A stretch of 64,000 nt of DNA, from assembly GCA_026120185.1 (NCBI GenBank), contig JANUWF010000008.1, forward strand, positions 868,001-932,000, given 5' to 3'. Numbering within the stretch: position 1 is the first letter of the stretch; the number at the start of each line of letters is the position of its first letter. The DNA comes from Voacanga thouarsii (lineage: Eukaryota > Streptophyta > Magnoliopsida > Gentianales > Apocynaceae). The notes beneath the pieces are model-generated. The model searched no databases. It was given only the letters and a program-made list of their open reading frames with translations, and had not been told where the DNA came from. Both the position numbers and the translations under genes were made by a program. Shown one piece after another: positions 36,241-46,017 of this stretch.

Positions 36241-36267
36241 AACATGATGTAAATTGTATAGATAGGG
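36229..36267. repeat. 14-bp perfect hairpin
   Basis: CCCTATCTATACAA at 36229-36242 and its exact reverse complement TTGTATAGATAGGG at 36254-36267 flank an 11-base loop. It lies where SIRE sequence ends and 75 bp before the 5S-like sequence. There is no T run after it, so it is not a typical terminator. Confidence 0.95.
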
Positions 36268-36341
36268 ATGCACACACTTGTGTAACACATCAGTAATATA
36301 TTTCAAATAATAGAAACCTTGTTCTATCATAATACATAAAA

Positions 36342-36443
36342 GGGTGTGATCATACTAGCACTAATGCACCGGATTCCATCAGAACTCTAAAGTTAAGCAT
36401 TTTTTGGCTAGAGAAATCCTTAGATGGGTGACCTCCTGGAAAG
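36342..36443 (+). pseudogene. 5S rRNA-derived sequence, 3'-truncated
   Basis: GGGTGTGATCATACTAGCAC, then TAATGCACCGGATTCCATCA, then GAACTCTAAAGTTAAGC, ending GATGGGTGACCTCCTGGAAA, follows the plant 5S rRNA in order over about 100 bases. The last 17 or so bases of 5S are replaced. The C box is well kept and the A box and intermediate element are mutated. Plant Cassandra TRIM elements carry such 5S sequence in their LTRs, and a TGTAACACATC about 70 bp upstream could be an LTR start; I found no PBS or second LTR. A retroposed 5S copy is the alternative. It is not a functional 5S gene. Confidence 0.85.
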
Positions 36444-36760
36444 TAATTATAGAAGTTGAAATGAAAGGATTTTGAGGAATTTAAGGAAATAAAAGAAGAA
36501 TGTATATGTATAATGATGCAAATGCAGGAAGAATTAGATGGAAGTTATATGAGAATGATGTATGTGAAAACGTATTATCAAGGTGAACTACTTAAGGAAT
36601 GTATGTTTATAGGTGTGAAGTAGAATTACCCTTTCCTTATGTTATATAGGTAAGAAATATTGAGATATATATGCTTATTTGGTGTTTCCTGAAGTAGCTC
36701 TGAGCAGGAGAAGAAGATACTATGAAAGGTTACCTCTAGTATTACTAGAAATCGAGAAAA
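36444..36760 (+). other. AT-rich leader before Gypsy B gag
   Basis: No ORF or RNA gene is recognised. It is probably part of the Gypsy B 5' untranslated region, or the right part of whatever element carries the 5S-like sequence. Confidence 0.45.
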
Positions 36761-37440
36761 ATGGATGTAGTTGATAGTGTTAGAAATATTATTTCCAAAA
36801 TAGAAATACAACTTCAAGGGAATGAAATAACATAAGCATTGCAAAATATTATCGTGATACTTCAGCATGTGACTGGAACCCCAAAACATACGGAACAATG
36901 TCCAGAAGTAGAAATGGACTGCGTTGGAGGTCAATTTCTAAAGTCTCCCCCTCCTCGATTTCGTGGGAGAATGAATCAAGGACAAAAGGCTAAGGTTTGG
37001 ATGGATAAGATGGAGGATCTCCTTACAATTCTGGAATATGTGAAGGAAAATGAGGTATATCTTGCTGTCACTAGTCTTCAAGGACCCGTTAGACACTGGT
37101 AGATCAGGAAAAAGAAAGAACGGGAATTTGAGCATAGAGAATGGGCTTGGATGAAATTTTAGGAAGACTTTGAAAAGAAATTTGTACCTCATTGAGTAAC
37201 TAAGTAAAGAAAAAGGGAATCTCAAAACTTCAAACAAGAAGGGAAAATAGTTGAAATGTATGCTACTAAATTTACGCGATTTTGAAAATATTGTCCCTCA
37301 ATGGTACAAATTGAATTAGACCCAGCTTTTTGCAAAAGGATTACAACCTAAACTTAGAAATGATGTTGACATCCTATATCTAACTCGTTACAATATGGCT
37401 ATTAAAATGCCCTCCCTAATGGAAAAAAAGGATCAAGAGT
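36761..37440 (+). pseudogene. Gypsy B gag (retrotransposon gag domain)
   Basis: From the ATG at 36761 one frame reads MDVVDSVRNIISKIEIQLQ, a TAA at 36833, then FLKSPPPRFRGRMNQGQKAK, VWMDKMEDLLTILEYVKENE and YLAVTSLQGPVRHW, followed after stops by FEKKFVP and EGKIVEMYATKFTRF. This is the order of the Ty3/gypsy gag core (PP-x-F, W-x-M, L-x-G-x-A/V-x-x-W, EY-x-x-F). At least four stops occur. A decayed zinc-knuckle region may follow at 37540-37660. Confidence 0.82.
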
Positions 37441-38845
37441 AAGATATACAAAATTGTGAAGAACTATTAATGCAAAAAAAGCAAAATCGCAAGAAAGGTT
37501 TAAGGAAAAACGAATTGGTATTTGGAAAATGGGGGCATTGTGCTTTTATCATAGTAGTGAGCACATACAGGGACAATACATGAAAAGATTTAGAAATGTT
37601 ACGAGTATAGGAAAGAAAGACATGTGATAGACAATTGCTAACGAGAGAAAATATAAGATCGTATACACCTCCCAAAAAGGGATAACAAAGGTAAGAAAAT
37701 TTAGGCGAATAAGTAGAAAAAGATAATTCAGTGCAGAGAAAATGGGAGCGTGTAAAGTTTCAAGTTCCATGATAGTACTGAAAAAAGAAAAGTCGATTAT
37801 AATAAAGAATGGTACATAGAAAGAGTAAAATTCATCATGTTATATAAGTATTGTAACATACTGTATAAAGGACATGGTGAATGGAATATGTAAGAAAAGT
37901 AATGGGTGAATTCAAGATGAGAGTGGATGTAAAATATATGTAAGACGTACATGTATACATAGATGAGAAGAGACTTATTAGATAAGTTGTGATTTCTTTT
38001 CCCTGCTACAGGAAATTTTAGTATCATTTTACGGATGAATTGACTATTCAATGTCATGATCACGATAATTATCAGAATGAGATAACATATTACAAGGGAT
38101 TAGAAAAAGGAAAATGATTATCCGATATCAGGAATTAAGGCACAAGTCAAAATTTGTGAAAGAAGGGTGAACTTTGAGGAAATGATGAAGAGATTTTCTA
38201 TATTGAGGGTCAATATTATGTGCTAAGGAAGTGAGTTGACTGCAAGGAGTATCTCCTAGTATTGTGGCTAATCGTAATCCAAGATTTATCTTAAAATATG
38301 GAGGGCGAGTACAGCAATTATAGAGGATGATGTTAGAATTCAATACCATAATACATTGCAAAATAATCTAGAATTTTGAGGTTACATTGTGAACATATAT
38401 GCCGAATTTTGGAACTAAACGGATTGATAGCTCGACATGTACGAAGTTGTGTACAATGGCAGTTATTGATAAATGTTTGAAACAGTTCTATTTGAGACTT
38501 TATATAGAAAGAGTGTCAGTTGCTCTTATATTTAGAATGCTTAAGGCAAAAATAGAACACACTAGACATCATGACCCTTGAGAAAATACGACAGATGGTA
38601 GAATTGATCAAGAAAAATGAGAACCTGCACAAAGTCGTTAGAGAAATTATTTCAACTAGTACAAGAGAAATTTGGAAATTACAAAAATAAACTAAGTGTA
38701 TTTCAATTTGACACTAAAATGCCATATGGAAAACAAAATGCAGGGGATGAAACAGGCATTTTGGACATATTAGATCGCTCTGATCCTAGAAAAGATAAAA
38801 AAGGTAGAATATTAGACACATCTACCCATAAAACTTCAAGCTAAT
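37441..38845 (+). other. Degenerate Gypsy B internal sequence
   Basis: 1.4 kb without a recognisable protease, RT or RNase H. Short open frames exist (for example 38399-38581 and 38617-38844) but their translations match nothing I know. It is probably heavily mutated or rearranged pol of Gypsy B, cut at 38846 by LARD E2. Confidence 0.4.
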
Positions 38846-40356
38846 TGATAGGGCCTAAATTAGTCATGTATTTTCTAGTTATTTTAGGTTATTTTGTTAT
38901 ATATTTTATTCAATAACTGGTCATATTCTTTCATATTTGAGATTTTACCCTGGGAAAGGTATTTTGTACATTATTTCAGATTTTAGGGGTAAAATAAGAT
39001 AAAAACATCCCAAAATAGAACAGAGGCGGTGCCGGCCATGACAGGAGAACCGACACCGGCCACGTGTTGCTGGCATACACTTCGAGGTGACGAAAAACCA
39101 ATGAAATAGAGCGGAACAGAACAAAACCGGTGCTGACTGCACTCTAGAAGGGTTGGTATGAAAATCAAGAAAATCGGAGAACAACTGGAGAAACAGACCA
39201 CAATTGGCACCGGCCCTAAGTAGGACAGGCAGCGCCGGCTATGCCTTGATGCTGAGGCGGTGTCTCGATTTTCGCATGTAATTTTTGGTAATTTGCAGAG
39301 TTTTAGTATTTTGCTACTTCTAGTCGGTCAGAAACCCTAGAGGAACGAAATTAGACACTTCTAAAGCCTATAAATAAAGGGAAAACACAAGGGAAAAGGG
39401 GAGGATTCGCATATTAAAATAGAATATCACTCAAATTTAAGGAGGATTGTGCAAGAGGGTCTACAATGGAAGAAGAATGCGGCTTGTCTATGAGTGCTTT
39501 TTTTACTTTTGTATTCTTTTTCTTGAACAATGATGTATTAATTGTTTTATTGTAATTTTACATTGTTTTAGTTTTTCATGATTTTTAGAGTTACTTTTGA
39601 TCTTTTGATTAATTGATTATTATTCTTGGTATTTAATTACTTATACTTATTACGAGATTAGTTGGTTGTTTCTTTCCATTAACTTACTTGAAAAAGGGGT
39701 TGATGGTGGTTTCAATTCATTAGTTTCATATTTGTTGTCTCTTAACTTACTTGAAAAAAGGGTTAATTACTAAGGACGGGGTAATTAAAGATTAATTGAT
39801 GTCTGCCATAATATGGATTTATTGGTTAATTTCATGTTTTAAGTTTGCCAGAATATGGAGATTTAATCAAGGATTGTGGTTAATACATCTTCTGGGTGAA
39901 TTAGTTGAGACAGAATATGTTATGCTAATTTGTCTAGAAGATAGTGATTTCATGGATTGAAAAAGAAGTGAATCTATCTTAATCTTTCATGATGCCAAGA
40001 GAGTAATTAGTTATGATAACGGTTGAGTACTTTAAGATCATGTTTGTTAAAATAATAGTTTGAGTTACATAATTCTCCATCCTTGGCATGTATATATTCT
40101 TTTATTTTATTCTATTTTATTTTATTTTCCTATTTATTCTTTTTCACTTTATTGAGTCGGTTAAACAATGAAAGAAAAGTGATTAATGCATACTTGTTCT
40201 TGGAAGATCGACACTCATTTTAAACCCTATGCTATGCTATGCTTAATGATGAGTATTCTTGCTCATATGTGTAATTTGGGCTTAACATTTTAATTAAACT
40301 TGATTGGGAATGTGCTTATTTTTATATGATTTTTATACCCAAATCCATACACATCA
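38846..40356 (+). repeat. LARD E2 5' LTR
   Basis: TGATAGGGCCTAAATTAG to CCATACACATCA. TATA box TATAAATA at 39369-39376. Upstream of it (39025-39245) is a GC-rich cluster with GGTGCCGGCC, GACACCGGCC, GGCACCGGCC and GGCAGCGCCGGC. Downstream is an imperfect duplication of AACTTACTTGAAAAA (39681 and 39737 areas). A TTTTA pentamer run lies near 40100. Confidence 0.92.
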
Positions 40357-40362
40357 AGTTTT

Positions 40363-40380
40363 TGGCGCCGTTGCCGGGGA
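40363..40380 (+). other. LARD E2 primer-binding site (tRNA-Asp)
   Basis: TGGCGCCGTTGCCGGGGA lies six bases after the LTR end. It is the complement of a plant tRNA-Asp 3' end including CCA. Confidence 0.88.
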
Positions 40381-40850
40381 ACAATATCATGAAAGCTTGG
40401 ATTTTGTTGATTTAACCATGTAAATATGTATATATGTTCCTTGTATGAAGAAGTACCATATTTTGTTGTTTGTATAATTGTATTTTAATTTCACTATATG
40501 TTGTAAATATGTAAATAGGTAGATACATGTTCATAATAACTAACTTGTCTTTGTATGTTTGTATATATTGTATATTTAGTTATTTAATTTTACTAACCTA
40601 ATGTTAATATGGAATATGTGTAATATTTGCATTTTGAATTGGATGATTTTTATGTCTATAATTTTGAATCAATACTAACTCTTCTTATTTTTAGGTTGGG
40701 ACTTTTGCTAACATGATATTTTAGACGAACTGAATTTATTTTATTATTTGTTTCTTTATTTGCAATTTTTTAAATCTTAGTTTAATATTTAATTTATGAA
40801 TTCGTGGTCATGCATTCAATTAGGATAGTTTTTAGAAGAAAAAAAAAAAA
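40381..40850 (+). other. LARD E2 5' leader
   Basis: Non-coding AT-rich sequence ending in a poly(A) run at 40839-40850. No gene was seen. Confidence 0.6.
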
Positions 40851-40854
40851 CATT

Positions 40855-41758
40855 CATGTATTGATGATAGATTGGTAAAGTTACAAGCTTACAGTGATGT
40901 TTTAAGTGAGACGTCATTAGAAGTATTAGTGAAATCTTTTGTCGCCAATACAAATTCATCTGTTCAGGGGCATGAAGAAGCTTCCCAACAATTGTCCGAT
41001 CAAAGGAAATAATTAGTTAAGATTGTTGAGGAGACTCATGAGTTCATGCTAACCCATACAATTAACCATGGAAAAAAAAAGAAAAAAAAAAAAGAGGCTA
41101 TGAGAGACAATTGCATGATGTGGCAAGAGAGGTATTTGATTCTACTCTATGTGCTCATAATTCTAATATTTCTTTGTCACATGATTTCTTAGGTTCCTCT
41201 CACTTCTTGGAGAACAATGGTCCCAATGACGACGTATGTAGTTTAACATGCCTTAAGAAGTTGGATTGATCATTCATTCTAAGAAACCCTTTGAGGATGT
41301 TGACGAATTCTACCATTTACCCCAATTTCAGAGAGGTAACTTGGTTTTGTAGAGCATTGAAAAATAAGGATTTCCCAATCCCATATATAAGAACTCAAAT
41401 ATTAAGTTTCAAGGGAAATTTTAATTGTAAAAATTCTTTTGAAAGGTTAATTGGTAATTTCAAAGTTGATGCATCCGTTCGATACCATGTGAGCTCATAT
41501 GTTGAAAAAGATATTTATGTGTCTAAAGGAATGTTAGAGAATGAGGTTTATCTATTTTGCTTTGCTAAGACAACTTGTTTTTATGAACCCTCCATTTTTC
41601 AAAATCTTTCATTTTTTCTACATTCATTATGCCTATCTTCTACTTGGAGCTTTAATCTCTTTTCCAAAAGTTTGACGAGAAAGCATGATGAGTGGAAAAA
41701 GTTTGTATCTTTGTTTTATGTTGTTAAGTTTTTCTTTTGTTTTTCCTTTCTCAAATAA
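40855..41758 (+). pseudogene. LARD-family conserved ORF of unknown function (E2 copy)
   Basis: The first block (DDRLVKLQAYSDVLSETSLE, then VLVKSFVANTNSSVQ and HEEASQQLSDQRK) ends in a stop at 41009. A poly(A) run and frame changes follow. Then NNGPNDDVCSLTCLKKLD, a stop, and an open frame at 41291-41758 with LKNKDFPIPYIRTQILS, NFNCKNSFERL, SKGMLENEVYLFCF and SLTRKHDEWKKF and a hydrophobic end. Blocks match the E1 copy in order and spacing. The part 41291-41758 is open for 155 residues. Hydrophobic runs near its end could be membrane segments. Function unknown. Confidence 0.5.
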
Positions 41759-42738
41759 GGAAAAAAATTTTCATCTTAAGTGTGGGGGAAAATATTTTTC
41801 TCTATTTGCTTTCTTAGGATTTTTAGTCTGTTTTCTTTTATTTTTGTGTGTCTTTATTTTGTTATTATTTTTCTCGTACTTTTCTCTTTTGTACTATTTT
41901 CTTTACCTTTTTGTTCATTTTTCTTTCTAATCTTTATGCTTTGGTGTGTTTCTTTTATATTTTTCTTTTTAGGTTTTTCGACAATGCTCCCTTCTGCTGG
42001 AACTCAACTCTTGTGTAGGAGAATGCCACTATACTGGAAGCATTTTCTTTCTTATCTTTGCCCCATTATTTTTGGTCCCGTGGCACTATTTCCTTCTTCT
42101 ATTTGTTTGGCCATTGAGGACAATGTCCAGTTTAAGTGTGGGGGAGTGGTTAGATAGAGAATTCTTCTATGCTTCATTCTTTTATACTTCATTCTTCTTG
42201 TTATATTGTATCCTTTTGAAATATCCTTGTGAGAAAATTTTTTTAAAAATTTTCGAATTTTTGTTTAACTTTCAAGATGTATTTTTAATGCATGTCTTTG
42301 TGATAGATCATAAAGCATATGTTCTATATCATTTGTGACTTATGCATGACTTTTTGCACACACTTGTTCTTGATCAAATGCATTACATTGTTCTTAAACC
42401 TGTTTTTTTGCTAAAATTCATTGAGCATTCTAGAACTTACTTAAATACCTCTCAAGGCGAAATAAGAAAGACATTTATGATTTATCTTAAGGATGACGAT
42501 AATAAGCCTTCTTTGGATAGTTTGAGCTTTTCAAGCCTATCTATTTGATATTATCCCTAGTGCCTATTTTGAGCCGGTTGTCAATTTTTTTTCTTTAAAA
42601 CCCGTTATCATACTTTGTCCATTACTTCTTTTTGAGAGTTTGATAATTCTTCCAAATCTTTGATTGCTCTTGATGGATAAAAGTACAAGTAGAGGAATTG
42701 TGAGGGAGAGAACGTGTAAATGTCATGACTTGTTACTT
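41759..42738 (+). other. LARD E2 central non-coding region
   Basis: T-rich. Contains two AAGTGTGGGGGA tracts (about 41777-41789 and 42133-42145); the second follows GAGGACAATGTCC, as in E1. A few open frames (for example 41780-42157) are low-complexity translations of T-rich DNA. Confidence 0.55.
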
Positions 42739-42752
42739 TTAGTCATGCATCA

Positions 42753-42983
42753 TTGTTGAGTGGAGTTGTGAAAGGAGAGAAGAAAAAAAGAAAAGAGAAC
42801 TTGAGAAAAACAAGAAAGCTACTAGAAAAGGTTGAAAAAGAAAAGAAAACTGAAAGACAAACACAAGCAGTATTTGGAAGGAAAGATAAAGAAAAGCTGA
42901 AAGAAAAAGAAAAAAAAAAAGCTGAAAGAGAAAGAGAAGAAAGAGCACAGGAAGAGAGCTGGAAAAATTGCAGAAATTTTTGA
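42753..42983 (+). other. Purine-rich tract with a Lys/Glu-rich open frame
   Basis: From 42769 to 42960 the plus strand is almost all A and G. The only open frame is 76 residues, rich in K, E and R, beginning MLSGVVKGEKKKRKENLRK and suited to a charged helix. Such a composition follows from the purine run itself, so I do not call a gene. Confidence 0.5.
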
Positions 42984-43589
42984 TGATCTTGTGTTGAGTT
43001 ATTGAGGGGTTAAGGATTATTGAGAAAAAAAAATGCAAGATTTTCTTGAACTGCTATAATTGTTATACAAGGTTATGGGTTTTGATTGATTTTGGAATAG
43101 GAGAGTAAGAAAAGTTTGGAATTTCTTGGTACATTTGGTTTATCCTTTTCTTGCAAACTCTCATCCTCTTTGATATTTGATTTTCCTATATCCTTCGTTT
43201 GAAAGCTGCATTACAAACCCTTTAGCCTTACATTATAAGCTTTAAAGTCCTACTTGACCTAAGTAGAATCATGATATGTGTCGGATTAGCGGAGAGAGTA
43301 TATGAAAAGTAAGCTTATGGAATGCATATTCTTTTTGAACTAAATTTGTTCCAATGGTTTGAGAATATTGTTAAGTATTGAGATGGTTCTACTAGTCACT
43401 ACTCACTTACACACGTCTTGCATTTGTTATGAAAGGTATCGTAGCATATGTTTTGTTGTCTTGAAAAAAGAAAGCATTAGAGATATTATTTTGATAGTAA
43501 TTGAGTGATTTTGTGAAACCTTGTGTTTTTTCCTACTTGTCTTTGATACTTTGCTTGAAGACAATCAAAGAGCTAAGTGTAGGGGAATA
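42984..43589 (+). other. LARD E2 3' internal region and PPT
   Basis: No ORF of note. It ends in AAGTGTAGGGGAATA, the polypurine tract, immediately before the 3' LTR. Confidence 0.6.
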
Positions 43590-45119
43590 TGATAGGGCCT
43601 AAATTAGTCATATATTTTTTAGTTATTTGAGGCTATTGATACATTTTGTTCAATAACTGGTCATATTCCTTCATATTTGAGATTTTACCCTAGAAAAGGT
43701 ATTTTTTGCATTATTTCAGATTTTAGGGATAAAATAAGAAAAAAAAAAAGTCATAAAACAGAACAGAGGCGACGTTGGCCATGACAGGGAAACTGGCACA
43801 GGCCACATGCTATTGGCATGCACTTTGAGGCAACAAAAAACCAGTGAAACAAAACGGAACAGAACCAAATCAATGCCAGCTAGGAGGTTAGAAGCGGCAC
43901 CGACTGCACTCTGGAAGGGTTGGCGTGAAAATCAAGAAAATCGGTGAACGACTGGAGAAACAGACCACAACCAGCGCCGGCCTTAGGCAGAACAGGCGAC
44001 ACCGGTTGTGCCCTGATGCTGAGGTGGTGCCTTGATTTTCGCACGTGATTTTTGATAATTTGCAGATTTTTAGTATTTTCCTACTTCTAGTTGGCCAGAA
44101 ACCCTAAAGGAACGAAATTAGGCACTTCTAAAGCCTATAAATAAAGGAAAAACACAAGGGAAAAGGGGAGGATTCACATATCATAACAGAAAATCACTCA
44201 AATTTAAGGAGGATTGTGCAAGAGGGTCTACAAAGGAAGAAGAAGGAGGCTTGTCTATGAATGCTTTCTTTTACTTTTGTTTTCTTTTTCTTGAACAATG
44301 GTGTATTAATTGTTTTATTGTAATTTGACATTGTTTTAGGTTTTCATGATTTTTAGAGTTACTTTTGATCTTTTGATTAATTGATTATTATTCTTGGTAT
44401 TTAATTACTTATGCTTATTACGAGATTAGTTAGTTGTTTCTTTCCATTAACTTACTTGAAAAAGGGGTTGATGGTGGTTTCAATTCATTAGTTTCATATT
44501 TGTTGTCTCTTAACTTACTTGAAAAATGGGTTAATTGCTAAGGATGGGGTAATTAAAGATTAATTGATGTCTGTCAGAATATGGATTTATTGGTTAAGTT
44601 CATGTTTTAAATTTGCCAGAATATGGAGATTTAATCAAAGATTGTGGTTAATACATCTTCTGGGTGAATTAGTTGAGACAGAATATGTGATGCTAATTTG
44701 TCTAGAAGATAGTGATTTCATGGATTGAAAAAGAAGTGAATCTATCTTAATCTTTCATGATGCCAAGAGAGTAATTAGTTATGATAACGGTTGAGTACTT
44801 TAAGATCATGTTTGTTAAAATAATGGTTTGAGTTACATAATTCTCCATCCTTGGCATGTATATATTCTTTTATTTTATTTTATTTTATTTTATTTTCCTG
44901 TTTATTCTTTTTCACTTTATTGAGTTAGTTAAACAATGAAAGAAAAGTGATTAATGCATACTTGTTCCTAGAGGCTCGACATTTATTTTAAACCCTATGA
45001 AATGCTTAATGATGAGTACGCTTGCTTATATGTATAATTTGGGGTTAACATTTTAATTAAACTTGATTGGGAATGTGCTTATTTTTATATGATTTTTATA
45101 CCCAAATCCATACACATCA
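43590..45119 (+). repeat. LARD E2 3' LTR
   Basis: Partner of 38846-40356 with the same ends, TATA box (TATAAATA, 44136-44143), GC-rich cluster (43765-44030) and duplicated AACTTACTTGAAAAA segment. The two LTRs differ by scattered substitutions, mostly C/T and G/A changes in the GC-rich cluster. Confidence 0.92.
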
Positions 45120-45313
45120 CTGATAGCGACATATTTATATGTTTTAACCTTAGAGTGTATCAAAAAGGAATTACAACACGAGAAGATTCCACTTGTGAAA
45201 GTATTCTAAAATCAATATCCTTTATAAGATATCCACATGGGAAGATGAAAACAGAAGGTGGAAAAGATATTCAGAACTACTTCAATGATGATTTTCCTTG
45301 AAAGATGGGAGAT
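45120..45313 (+). pseudogene. Gypsy B integrase C-terminal (chromodomain-region) scrap and PPT
   Basis: A frame reads KELQHEKIPLVKVF, comparable to KNLRNKQIPMVKVQW at the chromodomain of Gypsy A, followed by stops. The GATGGGAGAT purine tract lies just before the LTR start at 45314. This links the sequence on the right of LARD E2 to a Tekay-like element. Confidence 0.55.
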
Positions 45314-46017
45314 TGTAATACCCTACATTTTTACATTTTAGTTGGTGACTACTTTTGATAGAATGAGAATTTGTGTTAGTGGTCAGAACAAGAAATGATC
45401 AATATAATAAGATGAACATCTTGGTGTAATAAAAATATCCAGGGGTATTATTGAAATTTTAAAATTTATAGGGACCTAGATGGAATTTTTTATTTGTTCT
45501 ACTTGTACCCTAAATATTTAGATTGCAACTACTTTGTACAGAGTAAGAATTTAGGTATAAGCATAGAAAGAAAGTTAATCAGTACGATGAAATGAACATT
45601 TTGGTATAATTTGAGTTTTTAGAGGTATTACTATAATTTTGACCGCAATCGGGATTTTGACTACAAATTGGAAAGAAATGAGGATTTCGGTTCCCACTAT
45701 TGGGTTCAATGAAATTTATAGATTCTATTGGTAGAATAAAATATTTTTTTGATGCCGGTCAAAATTATAGTTACATTCTGAAGAAATTCTGAAATGCGAT
45801 CAAAATTGAGACAAGCGGCGTAGCATGATTAGTGGATAAAAACAACGGTTACAATATCATTGGAGGAGTGAAGTATCAATGAGATTATCAGATTCCAAAA
45901 GCTTATTGAATAAGTTTAAGAATTAAGGAATTTAATTAAATCGACCAATAGGAAAAATGGTTGAAAATGGATAGCCTATAATTTGTGACCAAATGGTCAC
46001 AATTGTTGACCAAATAT
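45314..46017 (+). repeat. Gypsy B 3' LTR, first part
   Basis: Starts TGTAATACCCTACA. It is non-coding and contains an imperfect tandem duplication of about 180 bp (about 45345-45520 and 45525-45700). It is interrupted by Copia A at 46018; the left TSD copy is probably AATAT (46013-46017). The rest lies beyond the window. Confidence 0.65.

Larger units (their letters stand above)
38846..45119 (+). mobile_element. LARD E2: non-autonomous LTR retrotransposon without gag/pol
   Basis: LTRs at 38846-40356 and 43590-45119 flank a 3.2-kb internal region. The PBS is an exact tRNA-Asp complement and a GTGTAGGGGAATA purine tract precedes the 3' LTR. The flanks CTAAT (38841-38845) and CTGAT (45120-45124) are a TSD with one substitution. 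No gag, protease, integrase or RT motif is present. LTRs and internal ORF are related to LARD E1. It inserted in the Gypsy B internal region. Mobilisation would need proteins from another element; tRNA-Asp priming is usual for Athila-like gypsy elements. Confidence 0.88.
1..46017 (+). mobile_element. Gypsy B: outermost, heavily interrupted Tekay/Del-like Ty3/gypsy element
   Basis: This entry is a reconstruction of the host element into which most of the window is inserted. What is seen: LTR 3'-end sequence up to 11634 ending in GGGGTGTTACA, a PBS at 11637-11648, a gypsy gag remnant at 36761-37440, an integrase C-terminal scrap reading KELQHEKIPLVKVF just before a purine tract at about 45303, and a new LTR starting TGTAATACCC at 45314. 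All parts are on the plus strand and in the order LTR, PBS, gag, pol end, PPT, LTR. I infer they are one element. The left end lies outside the window and the 3' LTR is interrupted by Copia A at 46018. Most of pol is missing or unrecognisable. The weak point is that the two LTR parts in view do not overlap, so their identity cannot be compared here. Confidence 0.55.

Noticed and set aside
36229..36267. Rho-independent terminator
   Set aside because: The stem is AT-containing with no following T run, and the setting is eukaryotic.
36342..36443. Functional 5S rRNA gene
   Set aside because: The 3' end is missing and the A box and intermediate element are mutated; there is no tandem array.
41780..42157. 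Possible multi-pass membrane protein (125 residues, very hydrophobic)
   Set aside because: The sequence is T-rich and gives Phe/Leu-rich translations in several frames; there is no counterpart frame in LARD E1.
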